DNA from: an uncultured Clostridia bacterium
GTDB taxonomy: Bacteria > Bacillota > Clostridia > Christensenellales > UBA1242
DNA: 64,000 nt
Direction of reading: 5' to 3'
Assembly: GCA_934778215.1 (NCBI GenBank)
Contig: CAKVOE010000002.1
Location: forward strand, 124,001 to 188,000
In this document: positions 54,944-63,550 of the stretch, piece by piece
Layout: every line of letters begins with the position of its first letter
Numbering within the stretch: position 1 is the stretch's first letter
Notes under the pieces: model-generated
Database searches by the model: none
The model's input: the letters and a program-made list of their open reading frames with translations, nothing else
Told to the model about the DNA's origin: nothing
Position numbers and translations under genes: made by a program

Positions 54944-55029
54944 GCAGATGTGGCGGAATGGCAGACGCGCTCGGTTCAGGTCCGAGTGAAGAATTCTTCA
55001 TGCAGGTTCAACTCCTGTCATCTGCACCA
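54944..55029 (+). tRNA. tRNA-Leu (CAG)
   Basis: The cloverleaf with long variable arm is complete: acceptor GCAGATG/CATCTGC, D-arm, anticodon loop TTCAGGT (anticodon CAG), variable arm TGAAGAATTCTTCA, T-arm CAGG-TTCAACT-CCTG and an encoded CCA. Length is 86 bases. A TTGAAA-N17-TAAAAT promoter lies just upstream. Confidence 0.96.
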
Positions 55030-55030
55030 A

Positions 55031-55082
55031 AAAAAGTCTAAACCGAATACTTAAATTAAGTACTTGATTTAGACTTTTTTAT
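55031..55082 (+). terminator. tRNA-Leu terminator
   Basis: AAGTCTAAA and TTTAGACTT pair around an inner ACTTAAATTAAGT hairpin, followed by a T-run. Confidence 0.8.
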
Positions 55083-55219
55083 TTATTTAAATGCAATTAT
55101 AAGTGTCAATTTTTACCACAAAAGGTGCTTTGCAATAAAACAAAACCCCAAAAACAAAGCGAACCCCAAAAGTTAGATAATCTTTTAAGGTTCACTTCAA
55201 AAAGATAGGAGTTTGTTTT

Positions 55220-58200
55220 TTATTTTACTCTACTTTGACTTTTTCTTGACCGCAACCAAATAACAAGTCCGCCCACCAGCACCACAACCGCTACCGAGCC
55301 AATTACTATACCCGCTATCGCTTTGCCAGAAAGCCCTTTGCTTTGTTTTGCAGGAGCAATTAAAAATCCGCACTTTGTACATTTTACAGGGTTGGTTTCG
55401 TCTGGCGATTCTCTATTAGGGGTATGCTCTTCAAAATTAAACTTGTCGTTGCAAGTAGAGCAGATATCCCAATGCCCCGTATCATCTTTTCCGCCGTATT
55501 TTGTAATGTTGTGTGCAACGGTTTCTCCATACGCTTTTTTGCAACCTTCACAAACCGCTTTTGTTGTGCATGTTGCCATTCCACCAAAACAATTTGCTGT
55601 TTGAATGTGGCTACTATCTGTTTTGCAAGTTCTAGAGTGCGTGCCGTTACCATTGCTTACCCACTCGCCCCAATCGTGCAAATGAATGTTAACTTGCTTG
55701 GTATAATAGTATGTTACCGTTTGACCGCTATCGCTTACTTCTTGATTTAGCCCCTCTACCCTACTTAATGTATGCCCATAAAAAGATTGAGCGGGCTCCC
55801 AATTTATATTGCTTCCAACAGCCATAGGAATTACGGCTTTTGAAGCATTAGGAATTTCACTGCCGTCTTCAAACTTGTACTCTATAATAACATTTGCATA
55901 AGACTGCGTTTCGGTGTTGTCGTGCGATAAAACATTTCCGTTTTCGTCCGTTATCAAAAAGGCAACGGTATCGCCCTCTTTTAGGTCGGCATCTGCCGGA
56001 ATTTGGTAAATTATTGAGCAACTTTCTAGTCCCGAATCCAAAATACTGCCATTATATTCCAGAGCACCCTTTGGCCAAAACTTGCTTTTTTCTTCCCATA
56101 CAGGAATGGTAAAAGTCTTTGAAGTTTCTAGTCTTTGACCCCCGGTTGTAGTTGCCACGCTTCCGTCTGCCCGCTTTATCCAAACCTTCATAGTAATGTA
56201 ACGAGTCGTACTATCTGACAGATTTTGCACAATTGTGCGTAGTTCTATTTTTTTACCAGCCAAACTTTTGTTAAATTTGTTTTTATCTGCACCGCTAAGC
56301 AATACCGTATTGCGATAATTTATAAAATTAGCATATCCGTTGTATGTAGTATCTGCAAAGGCAGATAATTCTGAATATTGACCGGTGTATTGTTTTACTT
56401 CGGGGTCGGCAACGTAAAGGCTTTTGCCACTTACAAGTTGAGATAGTCTTTTGTATCCTTGCAATTTGCAAACTTCACAAAACTGGTAGTTTGTGTCACG
56501 CATAAGGCACTCATAACTAGAATTGTAAGTAGTATATGTATTATCAGTTTTACAAGTAAAAGTTTTTCTAAATCCTAACAATTTTTTCCACTTTACTTGC
56601 TCTGGGTCGTGAGTATATGCCACATTTAGCGAAGTATAGTCTGTTGTTGGTGAGGCGCTAGACATATATTCATCGCCAAGCCCTAACAATCCGTGACCAA
56701 ACTCGTGTGCAAAAGTCTGCTGAGCACGGTAACTATCCGATGGCGTTATAAAATAATGAAAACCTGCTTTTAAATTGTTGTATGCATCTCCAAAGTTTCG
56801 GCTAGTATTAACCAGCAAAGCAAACTGGTTTATATAACTATGTACATAGTCAAATTGTCGGTACATTTTTTCATCGTCCCAATGCATTGTGTCGGGGTCT
56901 GTGTTGTTAGGAATATGTGCGTCATGAATTTGCTCTATAAATGTAGGACCAATACACCTTTCAAAAATATGGTTTTTCCAAGGATTGCCCAAATTAGTTG
57001 ATATAGTCGAAGAATTTTTAGAACTTACAACCACATCAAAAAATGTGCTTCCGCCGTTTTCAAAACTAGACTCAGACGCCGTGCAAAGAGCATATACATT
57101 AAACCTATCGGCAAAACTGCGATAGGGTTCGTATGCAATTGCACCGCTCCACACCTTTTTTACATCGCTTATAAATTTTTGTTGTTGACCTTTGGTGTAT
57201 CCTTCGCCACAAATAACAATTACCATATTTTCTGTATCGCTTCTTGTTTTTTGAATGGTGTATATAGGAATTGTTGGGTTTGAGTATTTGCCGTCTTTAG
57301 AATAATTTGGCCCAAGGGTAAGCGTAAGTTTTTTGTCGGTGCTTATATCCCACTCTTGATTTGGGTCGTCATCTGGCTCTGCAACGGTATAATCGTCCTC
57401 TATCTTATTAGGAGCGGAGCCTACATAAGGACTTGTCTTGCTTCCGCTACCAGATGTTGCCACATAATAGTCTGTATCAAGATAAAAGGCAGGCCTAACC
57501 CCAACGTAACTGCGTTGTGGCGATTCTCTCCCTATTGTTCCATTGTTGTGAACATAGCGCATATCGTGATTGCAATCGGTTACCGGAGTTCTTAACCAAT
57601 ATGGCCAATCTGCACCTTGTTCATTTTTTCCAACATAATAACTACCAAAGTTTTTCCAAACGGTATTTACCTGCTTAACATCAAGCAAAAAAACCTTTTC
57701 GGTTGAATTTTCGCCATAAACGCTATCATAGTTTTGGGCAACATTTTGAATATCTGTATTTAATACTAAATCCGAACGACCATCTCCATCATAAATTCCT
57801 TGCTTATATTCTGGGTGCGATACAAGCGAACGCTGAGTAACGGTTTTCATTGTGGCAATTTCTGCCTTTATAAAGCCATTCAAAAAACCCGCCTTTTGGT
57901 CGTAAGCGTTACCGTCTACATAGTTTGCCTTTGGAGGATTGCCACATAACCACTTTACCTCACCTGCTACGGCGGTAGAATTTAACCACGAACGCATATT
58001 GCTGTCCTTCCAATAGTTAGAGCCGTACTTGTCACGCCTATAATCACGACTGTGAGATTTTGAACGACTATTGTCACTTGTAATAGCATCATACGGAAGC
58101 ATATCTATTATGCTGTCGGCAAGCATAAGCGTGCCACCGTCATCAACGCTTACACATCTCCACAAAATGTCTTTACCGTTGTATTTGCCAAGAGTTATAT

Positions 58201-58393
58201 AGTCGCCAAGGTTTACCCTTGTAGGCGATGATGTCACATTTTCTGCCAAAAGACCGTGAGCGTTTGCAGTCTTATGAAGTTTTAAATTGTTTAAATTAGT
58301 ACAAAATTTTACTATTTCGGCACCAAAAATGCTAAGAACGAGCATTATGGCAATTATTATGGTGGAATTTAACTTTTTAAAAAAATTTTTCAT
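55220..58393 (-). CDS. secreted M64-family peptidase with DUF6273-like and Cys/His-rich domains
   Basis: The 1057-residue protein has a signal peptide (hydrophobic residues about 12-32), a DUF6273-like region (about 60-315, starting GDYITLGKYNGKDILWRCV, including DSNMRSWLN and ending VGVRPAFYLD), and an M64 (IgA-peptidase-like) metalloprotease domain with ENMVIVICGEGYTKGQQQKFISDV and the zinc motif HEFGHGLLGLGDEY. A beta-rich region with YYYTKQVNIHLHDWGEW leads into a Cys/His-rich region (about 930-1000), then a C-terminal membrane segment (about 1030-1050) and a basic tail. It is probably a cell-surface metalloprotease. GAGGT precedes the start. Confidence 0.85.
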   Translation of the reverse strand: MKNFFKKLNSTIIIAIMLVLSIFGAEIVKFCTNLNNLKLHKTANAHGLLAENVTSSPTRVNLGDYITLGKYNGKDILWRCVSVDDGGTLMLADSIIDMLPYDAITSDNSRSKSHSRDYRRDKYGSNYWKDSNMRSWLNSTAVAGEVKWLCGNPPKANYVDGNAYDQKAGFLNGFIKAEIATMKTVTQRSLVSHPEYKQGIYDGDGRSDLVLNTDIQNVAQNYDSVYGENSTEKVFLLDVKQVNTVWKNFGSYYVGKNEQGADWPYWLRTPVTDCNHDMRYVHNNGTIGRESPQRSYVGVRPAFYLDTDYYVATSGSGSKTSPYVGSAPNKIEDDYTVAEPDDDPNQEWDISTDKKLTLTLGPNYSKDGKYSNPTIPIYTIQKTRSDTENMVIVICGEGYTKGQQQKFISDVKKVWSGAIAYEPYRSFADRFNVYALCTASESSFENGGSTFFDVVVSSKNSSTISTNLGNPWKNHIFERCIGPTFIEQIHDAHIPNNTDPDTMHWDDEKMYRQFDYVHSYINQFALLVNTSRNFGDAYNNLKAGFHYFITPSDSYRAQQTFAHEFGHGLLGLGDEYMSSASPTTDYTSLNVAYTHDPEQVKWKKLLGFRKTFTCKTDNTYTTYNSSYECLMRDTNYQFCEVCKLQGYKRLSQLVSGKSLYVADPEVKQYTGQYSELSAFADTTYNGYANFINYRNTVLLSGADKNKFNKSLAGKKIELRTIVQNLSDSTTRYITMKVWIKRADGSVATTTGGQRLETSKTFTIPVWEEKSKFWPKGALEYNGSILDSGLESCSIIYQIPADADLKEGDTVAFLITDENGNVLSHDNTETQSYANVIIEYKFEDGSEIPNASKAVIPMAVGSNINWEPAQSFYGHTLSRVEGLNQEVSDSGQTVTYYYTKQVNIHLHDWGEWVSNGNGTHSRTCKTDSSHIQTANCFGGMATCTTKAVCEGCKKAYGETVAHNITKYGGKDDTGHWDICSTCNDKFNFEEHTPNRESPDETNPVKCTKCGFLIAPAKQSKGLSGKAIAGIVIGSVAVVVLVGGLVIWLRSRKSQSRVK

Positions 58394-59437
58394 TAATTTT
58401 ACCTCATTCTTGCTATTTTTTGTTTCTATCCTTTTTTTAATATTTTTTATTTACAAAACTACTTTAAGGTTTTATCTTTGCGTTTTAAAAGCGAAACCTT
58501 GCCACCGTCAAAACAAAAACCCGCCACATTGTTAATTTAATGTGTTGTACAAAATCAGCCCAAAATATGGCAAATTTTTAACTAATTTTAAGTGGCTTAG
58601 GTTTTTCGCCCAATTGGGCAACCTTATCTATATTTTGCAAATTTTTATAGATTTTTATATTAGGCGATTTAACCTTTTTAAATGTGCCAGTTTTCGTCTT
58701 TTATATGTTAGCATAGTGTTAGCAAAAAAATCAAACGGTTTGCCACACCTAAGTGTGAAATTTTAACCAAACAATTTTCCCCCACCGTGGCGGGCATGGC
58801 ATTGTTTTATTAGTGTTGCAAGAAATTAATTTGCAAATATGGTTGTGCCTGTTTTTTTAAGTGAATAAATTTAAACACCACGACAAATAAGGTAACGGCG
58901 GGGATAATATCCCCGCCCTACAACGGACAAAGTCCCTTAATTTGATACAATTCCGTCCGACATTTGTATTTGTCAATTTTTACGCCACGACACAAACATA
59001 ACCACAATTAGTGGCACGCTCCCAGTAAGTTCGTTTAGATTTTGAAGATAAAAAACACGAAACAGGTTGCCGATAGTATTTTTACATCGGCGTTCTGTTT
59101 TGGGGTTTTTGACCCAAAAGATAAATGAAATTACGGACAGTTCGTTCCGCTTGCGGAGATTTCCCGCAAGCGGAATATTACTTGTAGGGCGGGGAAACCT
59201 TCCCCGCCGTGACCTTATCTGTCGATACGCCGTAAGTTTTTACTTAAAGATAAAGGTGCGTAATACATAACAAAAATTGTCATTTATTTTTTTGGTTTTT
59301 ACATTTTTATAAAACATTTCGCAAATAATTTGACAAACGACTAATAAAATGACTAAACTTTGATTAAGGTTAAAAACAATAAATGTATCATTGAATTTAT
59401 ATTTAAAGCAGCACTAAACAATTAGGGGGATTTTAAT
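58394..59437. repeat. gene-free region with palindromic and inverted repeats
   Basis: No gene is supported here. It contains the perfect palindrome GGCGGGGATA-A-TATCCCCGCC at 58897-58917 within an inverted copy of the 119-bp repeat's head (about 58885-58922), another palindromic arm pair TTCCGCTTGCGG/CCCGCAAGCGGAA at about 59145-59176, and the left copy of the 119-bp direct repeat at 59183-59301. GC-rich hairpins here stand out from the AT-rich surroundings. Confidence 0.6.
59183..59301. repeat. 119-bp direct repeat, left copy
   Basis: Matches 60296-60414 over 119 bases with about 5 differences. It opens with TGTAGGGCGGGGAAACC and contains the hairpin GGCGGGGAA-ACC-TTCCCCGCC (59188-59208), then an AT-rich half ending TTTGGTTTTTA. 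Confidence 0.85.
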
Positions 59438-60157
59438 GTGTATAAACAACAATATAAAATGCTTTTGTGTCGTGAAGCGGAGAAGTCGAAAATATCGTTC
59501 GCCGATTTAGCACGAAAAACATATGAATTAATGATGCTATTTAACGAATTGTTGCCGATGCAGTATCGCCCAAATTATGAAACAACGAATAAAAAATGTG
59601 ATGCAAAAATCTATGACTGGAATTATGAACAATTTTATAGCGACCTAAAAAAAGGCATAAACCACACAAAAGATGCAGTTTTTGAAGAATTGGGGTATTC
59701 GATATCATTTTTTTCTTCGCTGAATAACTCGGAATGTGTTGGCTACATCTTAAATGTGGGTGCGACAAACAATAATGTTCAAAATTTTTTGTCGGTTTCA
59801 TTTCCTCCAGATTTTGATTGTTTTAAAAAAAGCAATAGTTCTTTGTTAGAAGATTTGTTCGTAAAATGCGTAACAATGTTTGGGGCTTCGTATGGTAAAG
59901 TAGCAAACAGTTGTATATTTAACGGTAAGGGTACAACATTTAATTCAAACGGCTACAAAGTAGAGCATTTGCAATGGTTGAATTATTTTTTGCCAGAGAA
60001 ATTTAATATTGAAAAGCAATTAAAAAGCCTTACTAAACTTAACCATAATATAGTATACAGCAATGGCTTTTTAAAGTTAAAAGATATAGCAATAGATTCT
60101 ACCAACACAGAAGACATGGATCTCGTTAATAAAATTGATGCGTCTTTTCAAAAATAA
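59438..60157 (+). CDS. immunity-protein-like (Imm52-like) hypothetical protein
   Basis: The 239-residue product starts at a GTG 7 bases after AGGGGGA; an overlapping ATG is in another frame that stops quickly. There is no signal peptide. The layout fits polymorphic-toxin immunity proteins such as Imm52: an N-terminal helical part, then LGYSISFFSSLNNSECVGYILNVG with a short hydrophobic sheet, NNVQNFLSVSFPPDF, and a C-terminal part with VKCVTMFGASYGKVAN. This is a recollection of the pattern, not a search result. No toxin gene is adjacent. The gene is flanked by 119-bp direct repeats and has its own terminator. Confidence 0.4.
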   Translation: MYKQQYKMLLCREAEKSKISFADLARKTYELMMLFNELLPMQYRPNYETTNKKCDAKIYDWNYEQFYSDLKKGINHTKDAVFEELGYSISFFSSLNNSECVGYILNVGATNNNVQNFLSVSFPPDFDCFKKSNSSLLEDLFVKCVTMFGASYGKVANSCIFNGKGTTFNSNGYKVEHLQWLNYFLPEKFNIEKQLKSLTKLNHNIVYSNGFLKLKDIAIDSTNTEDMDLVNKIDASFQK

Positions 60158-60170
60158 CGCGGATAATAAG

Positions 60171-60200
60171 AATCCAAGGGTTTTGCCCTTGGATTTTTAT
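60171..60200 (+). terminator. terminator of the immunity-like gene
   Basis: Perfect stem AATCCAAGGG/CCCTTGGATT around TTTTG, then TTTATTT. Confidence 0.9.
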
Positions 60201-60295
60201 TTGACTGTTAACATAAAAAATAATGAACGGACGTTTTGCCCGTTGTAGAGCGTTGAAATTGTAAGTTCCGACCGTCCGACAGACGGAACAACACA

Positions 60296-60414
60296 TGTAG
60301 GGCGGGGAAACCTTCCCCGCCGTAACATTATTTGTCGATACGCCGTAAGTTTTTACTTAAAGATAAAGGTGTGTAATACACAACAAAAATTGTCATTTAT
60401 TTTTTTGGTTTTTA
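60296..60414. repeat. 119-bp direct repeat, right copy
   Basis: Same orientation as 59183-59301, about 96% identical by hand count, with the hairpin GGCGGGGAA-ACC-TTCCCCGCC at 60301-60321. Confidence 0.85.
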
Positions 60415-60716
60415 ATTGTTACCAATAAGTTTAAGTAAATAATTGTTGCGGTGGTGGTATACAAGGTTACGGCGGGGATTAAATGGTTCCGCCCGCTCGA
60501 AGGCGGACGGAACAAATAGGTTCTGTTTTTGGGGGTACATTAATAATAAATAAAATTTTGGGCACAAAATATGTCGCCCGCCAAAGCTTGACGGGCGACA
60601 TACAAATGATTTAAAATTTATGCATCTGTTGATTGCTTTTTTGTTTATTAGTTAGTTATTTTTTTTGCTTTTACCTTACGCGCTTAATTTTTACACACTC
60701 GGTGGTTATGTTTCTG
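60415..60716. repeat. palindrome-rich intergenic region
   Basis: No gene is supported. A partial copy of the GGTTACGGCGGGGAT head in inverted orientation lies near 60465, an imperfect GTTCCG.../...CGGAAC inverted repeat near 60485-60512, and perfect 11-base arms TATGTCGCCCG/CGGGCGACATA at 60570-60602. Confidence 0.6.
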
Positions 60717-62510
60717 TTATTTTTCAGAAAATTGTCCAAATATTGAATGATTAATTGTTGTGGCGGTAATTCTTGTAAGTTTTGCTATAACGGTATATGT
60801 TGTGCCGTCTGTTCCTCCCGCAAATTCGCAACCGTTTGGGCCAGAAACTATAGTATTAGTTTTGGTATCGAAATAATAAAGAGTTATTCCGCCTTCATAT
60901 CCGCTCGCTCCATCTTTTTGAGAAACTCTTAAAGTCTCTGCTTTACCTGCTTCTACCGTATGAGTGAAAATTAAATATCTGCTTTCTCCAACAGCAATAG
61001 AAGTATCTATAGTACTATATTCGGTTTTGGTATATCTTTTACCATCGGTACCAGTTGTAGATTCTTGCATTGCCAAGGTTTCGGCTTTCACTTTTGTAAA
61101 TGTTTTGTTAATAAGTTTATTGTCAGTAGTAGGTGCTTCGCAGAATTCTTCTGTTAATCCCGTAGGGTCAAAAGTTATTTCAATAACTACATCTGTTGAT
61201 ATAACTTCGCTGTATGGATTAGTGGTTTTAAGATATTCGCACATTCCCGTAACTTTTAGCGGTATCTCTACGCCTTCACACTTTAAATAATCGCCCACTT
61301 TAAGAATTCCTTTGTTTACTCTAAACTTCTTAATGTTTAACCTTCCGTTAAACAATGAAACGCAGTTAGCAGGATAACCCACCGTTTGTTCAAAACCTTC
61401 TACCGAAAGTTCTTCATCTTTATACGAAACTATATTGTAGCTATTTGCTACTGACCCCCCTCCCCACTTAGGAAGTGGCTTGAAGTTTGCATCATTAAAT
61501 ACAATGTTGCTGGCTTCACTAGAAGTTCTATCTATGGTATATCTGCCTTGTTGAGTGTATTTTTGTCCTTTTGCAATAAGAGTAATTTTCTTTGTTGTTG
61601 TTTCGGTTACATTGACATCAAACTCTTTAAGTGTAATCTCGTTATTTTCGGTTCCCTTTAAAGGAACGATATATTTTGGATTAACTTCTACTTCAAGTTG
61701 ATTAATGGTAAATTGTGCACTTGCAACTTCGCCTCTTGGATAGTTGCTATCGCCCAAAAAGTAAATTCTTACATTGTATGTTCCTGCATTTATTGGTGCC
61801 GCTGGACTATATGCACTTACTGAATCGTTTATGCTCTTGTAGTGTATTTCGTAGTTGTTTCCAAGTACGCTATCTACAGTGTAATCGCCTATTGAAATTC
61901 CTTGAGCAAAACTATTATAAGTTTTTGGTGAAATTGCTTTAATTGAGCCTTTGCCAGCAAGTGTTCTTACATATCCGCAATCGTTACATGTAGCATCTTC
62001 AACACTGTCGTATCTGTGAGGAGTAGGTGCTTCTTCTCTGCGAGCATGCTTATCTGCACTACAAGTGGTAACCTTTTTGTGGCTTGTTTCGTTGTACGAA
62101 ACATACTCCCAAGTGTGTTGCTCTTTGTTTCTTTCTTGTGGATTTGCTCCATCACAAGTTGTTTCTTCCCAATGATAAACATCATTTGCCTTCCATGCCC
62201 ACGCATGATATGATGTACCCTCTACAGGACGAGTGTCTTCGTACCCACAAACGGTACAATTTCTGGCTTCAATTTTGTTTGTATGAACTCCAGCCGTTGA
62301 TTTTTCTGACCACGCACCAAAGGTGTGATTGCCGGAATCCGCTGTTTCGGTGCAGTCTTTATCGGTGCAAGCATGCCAGTGCATGGTTGCCGAAGTAGAC
62401 CACTCACTACTAAAGTTGTGCTTATTGCCACAAGCGGTTAGTGGGAGTGAAAGTGGCATAACTAGCATTAGCGCCAACGTAAATGCCAAAATAGATTTCT
62501 TTTTTGTCAT
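60717..62510 (-). CDS. lipoprotein with Cys/His-rich repeats
   Basis: The 597-residue protein has a lipoprotein signal (lipobox LPLTAC, Cys near residue 27). Residues about 40-185 contain three to four units with spaced His, Trp and Cys: HWHACTDKDC, HTFGAWSEKS...NCTVCGYEDTR, HTWEYVSYNET...HKKVTTC and ATCNDCGYVRT. These resemble the segment near the C-terminus of the M64 peptidase. Then follows a beta-rich region (about 190-340) with IKAISPKTYNSFAQGISI and GTYNVRIYFLGDSNYPRGEVASAQFTI, like MBG-type surface repeats. The rest is unrecognised. GGAG precedes the start. Confidence 0.65.
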   Translation of the reverse strand: MTKKKSILAFTLALMLVMPLSLPLTACGNKHNFSSEWSTSATMHWHACTDKDCTETADSGNHTFGAWSEKSTAGVHTNKIEARNCTVCGYEDTRPVEGTSYHAWAWKANDVYHWEETTCDGANPQERNKEQHTWEYVSYNETSHKKVTTCSADKHARREEAPTPHRYDSVEDATCNDCGYVRTLAGKGSIKAISPKTYNSFAQGISIGDYTVDSVLGNNYEIHYKSINDSVSAYSPAAPINAGTYNVRIYFLGDSNYPRGEVASAQFTINQLEVEVNPKYIVPLKGTENNEITLKEFDVNVTETTTKKITLIAKGQKYTQQGRYTIDRTSSEASNIVFNDANFKPLPKWGGGSVANSYNIVSYKDEELSVEGFEQTVGYPANCVSLFNGRLNIKKFRVNKGILKVGDYLKCEGVEIPLKVTGMCEYLKTTNPYSEVISTDVVIEITFDPTGLTEEFCEAPTTDNKLINKTFTKVKAETLAMQESTTGTDGKRYTKTEYSTIDTSIAVGESRYLIFTHTVEAGKAETLRVSQKDGASGYEGGITLYYFDTKTNTIVSGPNGCEFAGGTDGTTYTVIAKLTRITATTINHSIFGQFSEK

Positions 62511-62709
62511 AATTTTCTCCTTTTAAAATTTAAGACCGATGCCGAATAAATTCTTATGAATATACCCCATCTTCATTTTCATTTTAACATATATTTAAAA
62601 AATTTCCACATATTTTTTTCAAAAAATAAAAAATTTTTTTGTTTTTTATATTTTATGCACAATTTGCAATTTGCGTTATAATAAATAATTATAGTGCAAT
62701 CAAAATTTG
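62511..62709. other. AT-rich intergenic region, upstream part
   Basis: Nothing recognisable as a gene or structured RNA. It separates two divergent genes, so it probably also holds the lipoprotein gene's promoter, which I could not fix. Confidence 0.4.
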
Positions 62710-62738
62710 TTGACAACCCTTTACTCTATTGCTATAAT
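62710..62738 (+). promoter_or_regulatory. consensus promoter of the zinc-ribbon gene
   Basis: TTGACA at 62710-62715, a 17-base spacer and TATAAT at 62733-62738. The leader is about 70 bases. Confidence 0.85.
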
Positions 62739-62816
62739 ACTAAATTGTTATTATGCTAAACAAGTTGTATTTTTTGTGCTAGATACAATTTTTAATTTTT
62801 TATAAGGAGAAAATTT

Positions 62817-63227
62817 ATGTATTGTAGAAAATGCGGAAATGAACTTACCGAAAATGAAGCCTTTTGCCCTGCGTGCGGTACCCCTATTAATAATGAGTCT
62901 TCTGATACAGCAAAAGAAAATGGTACAGCCACATCAAAAACCCAAAAAACTGGCTTTCATATTGCATCAGAAATTCTTATGTGCATCAGCATAGTTACTG
63001 TGGTTTTTTCGGCACTATCTGTCCCTTCTGTGCAACCCGAACCTTATGTAACCGGCACTATAGTGTCTTTGATTATTCAGTTGTTTTGGATAATTCCTAT
63101 GACTATAAGAGTGTTTAAGGTAAAGAAAACAAGCGAACTTTCGGTCGCATTTAAAATATGCACTTTGTTGTTTGTAAATTTGCTAGCCGGCATATTTTTG
63201 CTTTGTGATAAAGAACAACAAAACTAA
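62817..63227 (+). CDS. zinc-ribbon membrane protein
   Basis: The 136-residue protein begins with a zinc ribbon: YCRKCGNELTENEAFCPACGTPI, with two CxxC pairs. A Ser/Thr/Lys-rich linker of about 25 residues leads to two or three membrane segments (about 53-70, 78-96 and 108-130). This layout is frequent among small Firmicutes membrane proteins of unknown role. AAGGAG precedes the ATG. It is monocistronic, with a consensus promoter and a terminator. Confidence 0.75.
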   Translation: MYCRKCGNELTENEAFCPACGTPINNESSDTAKENGTATSKTQKTGFHIASEILMCISIVTVVFSALSVPSVQPEPYVTGTIVSLIIQLFWIIPMTIRVFKVKKTSELSVAFKICTLLFVNLLAGIFLLCDKEQQN

Positions 63228-63247
63228 GTTTGTAGTTATTATTTTTG

Positions 63248-63281
63248 GGTATTGCTTGCAACTGCTAGCAATACCTTTTTT
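63248..63281 (+). terminator. terminator of the zinc-ribbon gene
   Basis: GGTATTGCT and AGCAATACC pair around a 10-base loop, followed by TTTTTT. Confidence 0.85.
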
Positions 63282-63348
63282 ATAATTAGCACTATATTAT
63301 TTTGCTAAAAATTAATGTACTAATAATAGTAATATTTTTTTAAAATAT

Positions 63349-63397
63349 AAACCCGTTAGGTGTTGGGATTATCCCACAATTCCTAACGGGTTTATTT
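63349..63397. terminator. second hairpin downstream, nested stems
   Basis: AAACCCGTTAGG and CCTAACGGGTTT form a perfect 12-base stem with an inner TTGGGA/TCCCAA-type pair, then ATTTTT. It may serve the minus-strand gene at 63551 or act as a second barrier. Confidence 0.65.
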
Positions 63398-63550
63398 TTA
63401 AAACTAATTTATTGGTTAAAATTTAATTACCGCACCGACAATAGCTTATATTGTTGGGGAGCAACCCCCTTTTGTACGGTGTTTTGTTGTAAACCTTAAA
63501 TTTTAAATTTTGTTAATTATGACTTTTAACAAAGGGGTTTTATTTGGGTT

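Noticed and set aside
59183..60414. Insertion sequence flanked by long direct repeats
   Set aside because: The enclosed gene does not look like a transposase, and no terminal inverted repeats bound the unit.
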